The position numbers were made by a program, and so were the translations under genes. The notes beneath the pieces are model-generated. The model saw only the letters and a list, made by a program, of their open reading frames with translations. It had not been told where the DNA came from and ran no database searches. Shown piece by piece: positions 1 through 11,800 of a stretch of 64,000 nt of DNA (its first letter is position 1; the number at the start of each line of letters is the position of its first letter). Origin of the DNA: Papio anubis (Eukaryota; Chordata; Mammalia; Primates; Cercopithecidae); assembly GCF_008728515.1 (NCBI RefSeq), contig NC_044981.1, positions 8,316,895-8,380,894 on the forward strand, in the 5' to 3' direction.

Positions 1-88
1 AACTTTTCTCCTTGTATAAATTAAGTAGAAATGCAGTAGGCTTCCTATCAATTTCACTTCTAGGAACACTGTGATTAATTAGTCAATG

Positions 89-523
89 CTACAGCTCTAC
101 ACGAGTCAGACTATTCTGAGTGTTGCTTTGCCTCTGCTGTCCATTACGTATTCTCAATGTATTTAAATTTTGTAGTTGAGTGACTGCAGTTCCCACTTTT
201 AGATCTGGCATACAGAGAAGAGCAATGACAGGAATCTTCAAAGATGCAGGTGCTGCCCTCACAAATCTATTTTGCAAGGCATTGGTCAAGGGTATATATT
301 CTGGACCCTCCCAGCTGGGATGAGTAAATCTAAAGTGGCTAATCCACTCCACTATGCCACACTCCCTAAGCCTTTGGATCCCTTCCTCTACGTTAAACCA
401 AGGGACATCAGGCATTTCCAACTTGTTCACAGTGGGCCATCTTTTAATCCATATTTCAGCTAACCAAGCAAATAAACTACTAGAACCTTTTTTTAACTCC
501 CCAAGCTGCAACATTAAAATCAT
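89..523 (-). pseudogene. ERVL gag remnant, capsid-like part
   Basis: This is the longest open stretch in the provirus, about 144 codons. It contains a THPSWEGP-type segment that I associate with ERVL gag. It is separated from upstream pieces by stops and frame changes, so no full-length gag remains. Confidence 0.5.
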
Positions 524-653
524 AGTCCCTACTTAGTGGGTTCAAATCAATAAATTCAGCCTGATCCAACTCTATGTTCCTTCCACCATTATCCCATACC
601 CTTAATATCCATTCCCATGCCTGTTCTCCAGATTTCTGTTTATATAAAGAACT

Positions 654-893
654 CTAAACAGTTCGAGTGGAGCACACCTCCTCATGGGTCACACTCTCAA
701 CCTCACCTCTAGAGGCCTGCTGGGACTTTACTCTAGTTATAGGTCTAGAAGCAAACAGGGGTATTAGGGGTGGCTCCGGAGGAGAATCGACATTATTTTG
801 CCTGGCAACTGCCTCAAGGGAGGCCATCACTATTGCATCAAGTAGCGCAGGACTTATGTCCTCAGACAAAGGTGGAAACGCTGATGGCAGCAT
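654..893 (-). pseudogene. ERVL gag remnant, middle part
   Basis: An open stretch of about 79 codons lies between the two other gag-like pieces. It is proline-rich at its start and has no recognisable motif. I assign it by position only. Confidence 0.35.
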
Positions 894-1135
894 GGGTCAG
901 CGAGATGTTGCTACTACTGGGGATGGGGAAGCTGTTCCTTGTAGCAAAAAAGGTTCCTCAGTGTTTACAAACTCAGTGTTCCCAGCTTCATCAGGGTCCT
1001 CCTACACATCCCCATTCCAAGTTGCAGGATCCCATTCCTTTCCAACAAATGTCTCACTTTAACAGTAGACACCTGGCAAGGCTGTGCATGCACCTTTCAC
1101 TGCAGGTCAGCGAGTGACATGAAAAAAGCTTGTGT

Positions 1136-1360
1136 TCATTTTTCCACAATTTCAGCTCTTTCTCTACAGGAGATAAGACTCTGACTCAGTGCAATCTTAG
1201 CAGATTTGAGGCTCAGTATCTGCTTCTGAAGCCAGAAGACAGAGTCCCTGAGTTCATCATTTTCTTTCATCACATTGTCCACTGAACTTAGGAGGAACCA
1301 ACCAGCTTCATTATGTTCCTTGGTTCTCCACATGTGGACAAAGGTATTATGTACAGTCAC
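1136..1360 (-). pseudogene. ERVL gag remnant, N-terminal part
   Basis: An open stretch of about 74 codons lies about 220 bases past the primer site. It is rich in charged residues and leucines spaced like a coiled coil, which is common in gag N-termini. It is cut off by a stop and is not in one frame with the next pieces. Confidence 0.45.
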
Positions 1361-1574
1361 TAAACTCCTTGCCTCTCATGAGTGGTGAATCAGGAGTGTC
1401 AAGTGCATTTATTTTGCATAACTCTTTAAACAGTTCATGCCAAAAGGACTATCAGTGTTCTCCACACTATTGGAAGTAGAGTCCTTAGCATTTTTCGGTT
1501 TAATCATATTAAGCAGCCAACTCCAGAAACCCTAAAACCAACGAAAGAACTCCATCCTTAATATTGTTCCTCTA

Positions 1575-1592
1575 GAACCATTCCTGGTACCA
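1575..1592 (-). other. Primer-binding site, tRNA-Leu type
   Basis: TGGTACCAGGAATGG follows the LTR end after a few bases. It resembles the tRNA-Leu 3' end that gives the L group of ERVs its name. Confidence 0.6.
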
Positions 1593-1597
1593 AAATC

Positions 1598-1642
1598 TGT
1601 ATTAGTCATGGTTCTCTAGAGGTACAGAACTAATAGAATAGA

Positions 1643-1685
<43 letters not shown>

Positions 1686-2078
1686 GGGAGCTTGTTAAGT
1701 ATTAACTTACATAAACACAAGGTCCCACAATAGGCTGCCTGCAAGCTTGAGGAGCAAGTCCAAGTCTCAAAACTGAAGAACCTGGAGTCTGATGTTCAAG
1801 AGCGGGAAGCATCCAGCATGGGAGAAAGATGTAGGCTGGGAGGCTAGGCCAGTCTCACCTTTTCCTGGGAGGCTAGGCTAGTCTTGCACATTTCTCTGCC
1901 TGCTTTATATTTGCTCACAGCTGATTAGATGGTGCCCACCAGATTAAAGGTGGGTGTGCCTTCCCCAGCCCAGTAACTTAAATGCTAATCTCCTTTGGCA
2001 ACACCCTCACAGACACACCCAGCATCAATACTTTGCATCCTTCAATCCAATCAAGTTGACACTCAGTATTAACCATCA
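1598..2078 (-). repeat. MLT2-like LTR of the ERVL provirus
   Basis: The 481-base LTR begins TGATGG and ends ATACA on the minus strand, with the TG...CA ends of LTRs. Its body matches the MLT2A family as I remember it. A pure (TA)n run of about 30 bases has grown inside it at 1650-1682. Confidence 0.75.
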
Positions 2079-2745
2079 CATCACAGGTGAAGGACACACT
2101 CTCCACGAGACTGCCCTCACTTCAGAGAGCAGTTGCAAGCTTTGGGGTTCCCAGGCCATTCACACTTCTGACAAATCGACTGCAAATTCGAGGGTTCTCG
2201 TTATCCTTAGAGGTTCAACAATTCATGAGAATGCCTTACAAAACTCATGAAAGCATTGTACTTTCAATTTCAATTTCATTTTAAAGAATACAAATCAGGA
2301 CCAGCCAAAAGAACAGATCCATAAGGCAAGGTCTGGGAGGCTTGCAAACACTAAGCTTTTGTGTCCTGAGGAGATACATCACCCTCCTGAACACCCACGT
2401 GTATCATGAACCAGGGAAGCTCTTTCAACCTCAGTGTACAGTTTCTACTGGAGTTTCACTATATAGCCCATAGGACTGACCGATTAAATCATTGTCCATG
2501 TGACTAAACTTAATCTTCAGCTTCCCTTCCATCCCTGAATGTTGGGCAGATGAGACATGGCTCAAAGCCCCAACCCCACAGTTACATCTTTAGTCTTTTC
2601 AGCATGGCCAGCCCCAACCCTGAAACTATCTAGGGACCAATCATGAATAACCACACTCCTATCAATTGGAAAATGCCAAGGACTCAGAGGCTGCCTCCCA
2701 AGAACTAGGGACAATGGTCAACCAACCTCCTTGTTATGCAACATG
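2079..2745 (-). repeat. Probable old LTR, unclassified
   Basis: This block abuts the ERVL LTR. Read on the minus strand it resembles mammalian LTR sequence I have seen elsewhere, but I cannot name the family. The ERVL provirus may have inserted into or beside it. Confidence 0.35.
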
Positions 2746-3120
2746 GTTGTACTGAGAATTCTGGCTTGGCTGGCTTACCTCTAGGTCAGTCTTAACATAG
2801 TGATCCGCAGAAGCTGGCCAGTTTCTACTATTGTTGTTGTTGTTGTTGCACTGAATATTATGCCATAAAATAAAACACGATATGGCAGAATTTAGAACAT
2901 CATTTCTCCAGAATATTTTTGATCTACTGGTGCTTGTCCTTTGATTAGTCTTGCATGACAGATATTTACTGAGTATATACTGACAGGCACCTAATGTAAA
3001 CACAGCTGAAGAAATAGTTTCTATCTACATACTGCTTAAAACAAACACATCTACCTATATTGTAATGTCTCAATCAAATGATCTCACAAATTCTTTACTT
3101 AGAAACGCTTTCTTATGCGT
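2746..3120. other. Unassigned sequence
   Basis: Nothing recognisable except a short (TTG)n run at 2829-2846. Confidence 0.5.
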
Positions 3121-3395
3121 TGTCTTAGTTTGGGCTGCTCAGGTTGATACCAGAAAGCACCATGGGCTGGGGGTCTAAGACAACAGAAACTTATTTCTCA
3201 GTTCTGGAGACCGAAGTCCAAGACCAGGGTGCCATCATGGTTATGTTCAGGTGAGGGCTCTCTTCTGGGTTGCAGACTGCTGACTTCTTGTATCATCACA
3301 TGGTGTGAAGAGGGCAAGAGAGCTCCCTGTGGTCTCTTTTATAAAGGCACTAATCCCATTCACAAGGCCTTCACTCTCAGTAGACTTTCAAATGT
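3121..3395 (-). repeat. MLT1A-like LTR, minus strand, truncated
   Basis: The stretch from TGTCTTAG to the region reading CACTAATCCCATTC is the reverse complement of the MLT1A body as I remember it. The far end is missing. Confidence 0.65.
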
Positions 3396-4143
3396 TGATT
3401 TCCTTTACTACAGAAATCATTCCATATTTCAGACTATTCATTACAAATTAGTGAGGTGAAGTTTACTTCCATCTAATGGCAAATGACAAAAGAAATAGAG
3501 TTTAAAGGGTAAGACTGGCAAGTAGTGATTTTTAAACAGTGCTAAATTGTTTAAAATTGAAGGGTGGAATGATGTTGATAATAGGGAGACAGAGGTAAAA
3601 TATTAGGGAAGTGTAGAGGCAAAATAATGCTTTGATAAGTCAAATTTATATTTTATCAAAGATCTGAGAAAGTTGATAAGGTTGTTTTTCAAGCACAAAC
3701 CCTTTTTTCTTAAAAGTTTAAGGCAGCATAATAAAATATGCTGCCTTCTATCTTAAGACAGGAAAAATTTAAAATGATTACCACTAGGGAAAAAACAACA
3801 ACTGTATTTTAGCAAATAGGCAAATGAAAACCAGTCAGAATTCCTCATGCTGGACCCCTCCATGACACAGGCTCTGTTGTACCTGCATATGCACATAACA
3901 GGTTAAAGCAGCCATCAGAATACAACAGAATTTTAAGAATGAGAGTAACTATTCCAAGTATATTATACTCACCAAATATAAACAGTGTCCCCAAGAGCAC
4001 TAAGCTTTTTAAACCAATATTATTTATATTGAAAATGAAGAATAACAGAATTAAAAAAAAATACAATAGCAATTCTAAAAATCACTGCTAAAAATAAGTG
4101 CCCAAATCTTTGAATTTAGACTCAAAACTATACATGCAACATT
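3396..4143. other. AT-rich unassigned sequence
   Basis: I see no gene or repeat family here. Confidence 0.5.
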
Positions 4144-4482
4144 GCTATAGTCTGAATATTTGTGTCCCCCTGAAATTCATATGTTGAAATCCTAACTCCC
4201 CAAGTGATTGTATTAAGTGGTGGGGCCTTTTGGGAGGTGATCAGGTCATGAGGGCAGAGTCCTTGAAAATGGGATTAGCACCCAAGGGAGCTTGTTTGGC
4301 CCTTCATCACATAAGGACATAAGAAGAAGCCTCCTTCTATGAACCAGGAAGCCGGCCCTCACTAAATCTGTCAGCACCTCCAACTTGGACTTCCAGACAT
4401 CAGAACTGTGGGAAATAAATTTCCATTGTTTACAAGCTACCCATTCATGGTATTTTTACATAGCAGCCTGAATGTGCTAAGG
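4144..4482 (+). repeat. MLT1A-like LTR, plus strand
   Basis: It begins TGCTATAGTCTGAATATTTG, matches MLT1A along its length and contains the LTR poly(A) region (GGGAAATAAATTTC). It is the same family as 3121-3395 in the opposite orientation. Confidence 0.75.
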
Positions 4483-4796
4483 GAGAAAATATTGTCCCAA
4501 TTTGCTAATTCTACTTGTGTTTCTTAAATTTATTCTATTTTGTCCTCAAACTTCCAAATTAAATCTCACTTTTATGGAAAAAACTAGGATAATTTTATAA
4601 TTATTTTATTATAATTTTGAGACATCAATTACTTTTTCTTCAATTAAAAAAAATCCAATCATGAATCCTTTGGTATTACTTGGGCAAACTGTAGCAAATT
4701 TTTCTTATGATACATACTTCCATGATGCAGAATGATGTCTGTTTTTACTACCTTGCCTATATTCTACATAAAACTTAAAGCATGTCTTCTGTAAAA

Positions 4797-5140
4797 CAGT
4801 GGTCCCCAACCCTTCTGGCAGCAGGGACCAGTTTCGTGGAAGACAGTTTTCCCATGGACTGGGGCAGGGGATGGTTTCAGGATAAAACTATGAAACTGTT
4901 CCACTTCAGATTATCAGGCATTAGATTCTCATAAGGAGCGTATAACCCAAACCCCTCGCATATGCAGTTCCTAACAGGGTTTGTGCTACTATAAGAATCT
5001 AATGCTGCCGCTGGTCTGACAGGAGGTGGAGCTCAGATGGTAATGCTAACTTGTCAGCTTCTCACCTTCTGCTGCACAGTCTGCTTCCTAACAGGCCACG
5101 GACCAGTACCAGTCCACGGCCTGGGGGTTGGGAGCTCCTG
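4797..5140 (+). mobile_element. MER1-like hAT-Charlie DNA element
   Basis: The ends CAGTGGTCCCCAACC and GGTTGGGAGCTCCTG form inverted repeats. It is flanked by an imperfect 8-base target duplication (CTGTAAAA / CTCTAAAG, 6 of 8), as expected for hAT elements. It lies just beyond the SLC35B3 3' end. Confidence 0.8.
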
Positions 5141-5489
5141 CTCTAAAGAATAATTTTAAATGAGAGAAAACTCAAGTTTTAAAGTGCATGTTAAGCCTTA
5201 CTCCAACTTTCATTTCTCTCTTTATAACAAAATTCTATTAACACGTCTTGAAAAAAGATCACAGAATAATTTTATTTATAATGAATGTTATTCTCTCCAG
5301 ACTTCAACTCATCAGTTTACTCTTATAACAGAGAATCAATTTAAATAACACCATCAAAATGGAATGAATATAAAACAATCTGGTATTACATATCGATTTC
5401 TTTGATATGTCATAATTATAGCCAGTTAGTCTTGCAACATGTGGTCCATTTCCAGTGAAATTCTTAATAAAATGCTAGGAATTACAGTC

Positions 5490-5721
5490 CTTCATATTGA
5501 CATTTTATTGTAAAGCGTGCTAGATGCGGCTGTCTTGGTTGCTTTGGAAGTCAGTCAAACAAGTGCTCTGAAGAAAAGGCTGACACCGCAAATAACTTCA
5601 TATGAAATCTATCCACAAAGGGGATAGCAATGCCTCCAGATCCTTTGGTTTTTATCAGTCCCTTTGGAAAGTTAATTGATTGTTCCCTTAAAATTCTATT
5701 TTAAATAGGACAAATCACTGT
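5490..5721 (-). other. SLC35B3: SLC35B3 3' untranslated region (end approximate)
   Basis: About 230 bases lie between the stop codon and the probable cleavage point, which is inferred from the AATAAA at 5504-5509. A longer 3' end using a more distant signal is possible. Confidence 0.55.
5504..5509 (-). terminator. Probable poly(A) signal AATAAA of SLC35B3
   Basis: The plus strand reads TTTATT here, AATAAA on the gene strand, about 215 bases past the stop. It is the first canonical signal I see after the stop codon. Confidence 0.6.
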
Positions 5722-5872
5722 CTATACAGTTTGTGCCAGCGTCCTTGACTTTCTTGCTTCCACTGATTTGTTTATCAAATCATACAGTGATGGTAGTCTT
5801 ACTTTATCCATATTTTTGCTGTAAACATTGAGAAATATACCAAGGACAACTAAGAAACCAGACCATACATAC
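5722..5872 (-). CDS. SLC35B3: SLC35B3 last coding exon, residues 352-401 and stop
   Basis: These 151 coding bases follow a CTCTTAG acceptor. They encode the last membrane helix and a basic C-terminal tail ending TLAQTV, then TAG at 5722-5724. Confidence 0.95.
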
Positions 5873-8800
5873 CTAAGAGAAAGAAATAAGGAAAAAATAT
5901 ATTAAAATTAGCAAAATAACAATCTACTGTTAACCACAGAATTTGGTAATTTGTCCATAATAATTCTTCAGTGAAGTAAAATTCTGCTATTCTACAATAA
6001 TAGCATTAAAATAAAAATAGTATTCTTAGATGAGATTAGATAGAATCCTGTATCTTTTATTAATACATATTAATACATTGAGTATATATAAAGATATTTT
6101 ATAAAAATTTATATGACATAGTTCATTTGAGCTTTGGGGATAATAGTATATTCAAAGTACAACCCCCTACCAAAAGTCTGAAGAGTACACTTAAAGCATT
6201 GGATATGTATATCTACCAAAGGCCATTTTGGGAATTAAACTCAGCTGTCTAACTCGTCGTCTCAGTTGGGTAGAATATAAAGGAATAAAAAGAGAAACAT
6301 CCCTGAGAAAGTAGGGGAATCATTATAATTATATTTATGTATGACATAATACTATTATGTATTATACCTAGTACATACAGAAAGAAAAACTAGTTTATAG
6401 ACAAATAACAATCTGTAATACATTGATGGAAATTAATTTTATGTTTCCCTCTAAACTTAGAATGTTAAGATTTTGGTTGAAACTTCACAATCCTGACCAA
6501 TGTAAGTTTAAATGATGCTAATGTCAAACAAACAGTAAAGACAGTAAATATGATAGTAAACACTTTCGCACACACAAAAAATACAAGCTAAGTAAGTCTT
6601 TGGGATGTAACTTACAGAATACTTCTCTGCCTTAAATCCTTTGTGGAAACAGGCATCAAATAAACTAATACTTTTTAAAAGCATGTGCTATAAATACGTA
6701 ATTTATATATTTACAGTAGGGCAAAGGGGAATCTCTTAATCTCAACAACGTACACATCACTCACATTTACTCATAATGGAAACAGGTCACATTTGCACTG
6801 GACTCTGGTTAGGCAATTTAAGCATAAAAATGATAAATTCAAAATAATAAACTACCGACATTTCCAAAATAGCAGAAGACACACTGATAGTTACGAGACC
6901 AAGATGACAAAGTTTCTTTATAAAGCATAACAGGAAAAAAAAACCCACATTAATTTATATAAAAATAAATACACTTACTACAAAAAAGAAAAAGTAGAAA
7001 AGTTGAAATTAAGATTAAGAGGAAATGTGAAACACAGTACCTAAAAACTGAGTAAAAAGTACTTACTGAAATGTGAATGGTTTAGCAAAGAATATAAACG
7101 AAAGTACAATGGTCATTGCTTTTCTTCCTGTTGTCACTGTAGGAGCAACAAATTAGTTTAGAATGTGCCTATTATCTTGACAATATTTTAGAAATCATTT
7201 ATTCAGCAAATATTTACAGAGCTGACTATGTGCCAGAATCTGTGTGAGGTGCCAAAGTAACAATGGAAAGTAAAAACCAACCAACCAAACAAATGCACAA
7301 AAGTCACTGTTCCCTGTTACTATGGAGTTTAGTCTTGTAGGGAAACAGACATTAAATAATTAATACAGTTAAATGTTAAAGTATAACTGTAATAAGTACT
7401 TGATGGAGGCCATGGTATTATGTAGCCACAGTAAGTCTTAGAGAAGGGCTTTCCTATGGAAGCTATGATTAGCTAGAGGCAGGGGTTATTCTTTAAACAC
7501 GGTAATCTAAAGGATATACTCATATCTTAATAGGGGTCATCTCTGGATAAGACTATGAGTAATCATTACAATCTTCTTTACACATCTGTATTAACTTTCT
7601 CCTGTCCTTTGAAGTACTACACTTCGAAGTCTGCCGTAAGGCTGGAAGCCTTCCTCCCTGGTCCCAGGCAGAGCGGGGACATCTGCATAGATCTCCATGA
7701 CAGCCCTTTCCTCCTCACTGCACGTCAGTTGCCGTCTTCCCACTAGACTACGTGCTTTACTTAGTTTCTTGCCTTATTCACCTGTATATTCCAAGACTCT
7801 ACAGTTCCTGGCACTTAGTAATTTATGCATGAATGAATGAATTCCAAAGAAGAAGCTGTTCTGGAAACATGCCAGTCAGATTCCCAATGTTTATTTTCAT
7901 TTCTATAGTAAAAGGACCCGTATTTTAAGCTGGGTATATGTTCTGCTTCTCCTGCTACTAGGTTTGGTCATGTGTCCAGGCTGTGGTGAAATGTGAGCAG
8001 AAGTGCTGTTTCTCTAAAATGACTTTTAGGATTTTCATCTTCTCTTACTCCATCCTACTGCATAGCATGAGGATGAAGATGGCACAGCGGACAGAAAGAA
8101 TGTGGGTTTCTCATGACCAGGGAGTCACCATACCAGCTTAGAGGCAGTATAATGTATGGTGAAGAGCACAGGTGTGCAGCCAGACTGCCATCACTGGAAC
8201 CTGGCTCTGGCTGACTATGAGACAAGTCACTTAACCTCCCTGTGCCTCAGTTTATCCATCTGTAAAATGGAACAATCATAGTGCCTAATTTATAGGACTG
8301 TTGTGAGATTAAAATAATGGTGTCTGGTACATACTAGGGCTATATACGCATTAGCTATGATTATTGCCAACTCTGGCTTTCCTTTATGTGAGAAAGAAAC
8401 TGCCTGCACCTCTAAGGCAAAGGCTGTACCTTAGAGTTTTGGCAAATGACACAGGTGACACACTGACTCATCTGTTCCTCTCACTAGGCTGTACAGTCCT
8501 CCAAAGCAGAACAAATACAACTGATTTTTCTATAGGGCCAAGCAAAGACCCTGCACAGAGCAGGGGCATAGTGCTTACTGGTGAAAAGGGAAGCTAATCT
8601 GGTTGGTGTCCTAGAAAATGTATACATGAAAGGCCTAAAAAGCTTATTTAAAGTGTACCTCTCATACTTGAAATGCAACAAAATTGAAATTTTCAGTTAT
8701 AGGTTAGAAGAATATAAAGGTAGTACTTTCTTTGGAGGTCTTCATCTCATCATAATTTTATAGAAAGTTCTTTTAATGCGTTTAAGGGTTACTATTCTGA

Positions 8801-11800
8801 TAAATGTATATGATTGATTTTCAAATTAAATCATCAAAATAAGAAATTAAGACCAAAAATAATTTTCTTTAGCATTATAAAGAAACGCCATAAGCCAAAG
8901 AATAAATTGGTGAAATAGGATAATTTTCTTTTTAATGTAAAGGAGATGTTGCCTTTATGTTTTGAAAAAGAGCATCAGAGAAAATGTGAATGCTTATTTT
9001 ATAACCAAAGCAAGTAAATCCCTCCTACCTGTTACAGCAATAAGTGCACCAAAAATTTTAATCAAAGCCAGAACAAAGGAGATTCCAAAATATCCAGTGA
9101 GGGAAAAAAGGAATGCATAACCATAGGTCCGAATTGGATTCTGCAAAAAATAAAAAAGCCTGTTAGAAAAATGTGAAGCAAACCCCGAGGTATTACAAAT
9201 ACAATAAAACTACAGATTTTAATCAACTTCTTGAGCAATAATAAGCTGTTTGACAATGCAGTCAAGCAAAAATTCTTATTTTGATTTAATGAAAAAATAA
9301 TGTTGAAATTAAAGATCCTCAACTTTTCTACATTATGAACAGCTTAAAAATCAACTCATAGGGTACAGCAAGGATAAAATAAATTTAAATACGAATCATT
9401 TCATTTCTGAAATTAATTTCTGATTGGCATATGTTATATTAAAGGAGGTATCATTATATCTATGATAGCCTCTTGTGAACAAGGAAAATTAGAAATATAG
9501 AAAAAATTACTTAACAGAAGATATTTATTTGTTTTTAAATTGTGATTACTGTTTACCTTTGCACAGAATGTTACTGCAGGGCCTAATCCACTAGTGCATG
9601 TCAATCCCAGTAAAATGTATACAAAACCAATTGAATACGAATACAATACCTAGAGCAGATAAAAATAAAGAAGAAAAAAGTACTATCAAACAGAAAGTAG
9701 AAGACTAAAGGTTTTAACTCTATGGCTCAATTAGGTCTGCAGAACAAACATTTTAAAAGAAACATTATCATTTCAATATGGCCTAAATTTCCAGAAATGA
9801 TATTTGATTCTAATGTTTTATAAGTCTATGCCTCAATTTTATGTACAAAATAACACCTAGTAATATTAATCCTTTCATATATGCTTACATATTCATTTTT
9901 TTCTAGATAATCACTGAAATCAAACCAGATTTTCATATTAGAGTTCTAAAAAAAATACTTAAAGAAAACAAAAAGCTTTAAAGCTACTTATAAAACCTAA
10001 AAAAATCCAAACATTAAGTTCTAAAAGACATTAAAATATAATGAAAATAAGCAGTATATGGCATATCTACTGCTTAACTTCTCTATTTTCCAACCAACCT
10101 TTTAATCCCAATTTACTATGCTTTTCATAAACAGAATCAGCAGCAGCAGTAGCAGCAGCAGCAAACCTAAATATCTGCTGTGTCAGGTACTGTGCTGAAG
10201 CTCGGTACAGATTATTCCACTTACTTCTCACAACCATCCTAGAGATGGGTATTCTTAGTCATCATAATCCAATTTCCAGATGAAGAAACTATAACTTAGA
10301 GATATTAAGTAATTTTCCCCAAATGAGTGCTAGTAAAGCCAGGATATGAACTAAGCTATCTTATTCCAGAGCCTACCATCATAACCACTGCATTATATTA
10401 ACTTTCTAACAACCTACACTCCCTCACTTCTCTCTGCGCCCATCCTAACCTTATCTACGAGTAGTGATGATGATGAAGAAAATTCTTAACCAAGTTCCTG
10501 TGTTATTAGAAAGTACTTAAGTTGCCCCATTCTGTGTCAAGAAAATAACAGGAAAGAATAGTCCTGTCTATCCTTAATTCAGTATGCTCTTTCTGTCCAG
10601 CAAGGTGGGTGGTTATAAAATTAATGTAAACACACACACACACACATACAGACACACAAACAATTTTCCTATATAAAAACCAGTTACAAGATATACAAAA
10701 AGACATTATTTGCAAAAAACACCAGTTACAAGACATACAGAAAGATATTATTTGCAATAACTGCAAAAAGATGAAATAACTTTAATAAGTTATTATTAAC
10801 AATACCTTTAATAAGAAATGTGCTGGATTTACATGAAGAAAACTTTAAACTCTAATGGACATTGAAAAAAAGACCACTTGAGTAAAAGAAAAGTCATACC
10901 TTATTCTTGGACTGAAATAATCAAGATGCCATTCTCCCTAAATTAATTTATAATTCAATGCCATACCAATCACAATACCAATGGAATTTTTAGTTTATTT
11001 GGGAATATAAACACCCCAGAATAACTACTGGTAGTAATATTCTGCAAAAGAAAAGGAACAATGGTAGCTAGTCCTAACAGATAATAAATGTATGATAAAG
11101 CTGCTGTCATTATATGTACTATTGCAAAAATAAATTCAAATACAATTCTGAATGCCACACTAGAGTGTGATATGATAAAGAGGGCATTTAAACTGAGCTG
11201 AAAGTGGATTATTCAATAAATGATATTGGAAAAAATGGGTAGTCATTTGAAATAAAAGTTCTTTTTAAAAAGTTTTAGATTGGATCAAGGGCTTAATAAA
11301 AAAGGAAAACACAACACTAGTAGGCAACAGGGATGAAATGTTCTAAATCTCAGGGTTGGGAAAGCTCTTTTCAACCATGATACTTAGCCAGAAGCCAGCA
11401 AGGAAAAGACAAACTGGGCAATATAAAAATTACAAACTTCTACATGGAAAAATATTACCCACTAGAAAGAGATAAGAGAAATGACCTAACAAAAGATTTT
11501 ATTTTAATACATAAAAACTAAATCAATGAGGAAAAAATTTGTTAACTATGCAACAAGTGGTTAGCACTGCTAGTTGTAGTTTTAGTTTTTACTTTCCTAT
11601 AATGTTTGAATGTATTACTTTTATAAAAATGACCGCTTAAAAATGCAATGCCAGTTATAATGATATTATAATTATTTCATCACATTACGTACATCACCAT
11701 TGTTTAAGTCTGCCTAATTTGAAGAAAAAACACTAGAGTATTTACCATTTCAGAATTGGAAGCATTATGAAGTTTCATAGCTTTCTCTTGAACATTTCCA

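Larger units (their letters stand above)
1..2078 (-). mobile_element. 5' part of an ERVL-type provirus (LTR, primer site, decayed gag)
   Basis: On the minus strand an MLT2-like LTR (1598-2078) is followed by a leucine-type primer-binding site and then gag-derived open stretches. The element runs off the window at position 1. The frames are broken and no function is expected. Confidence 0.75.
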
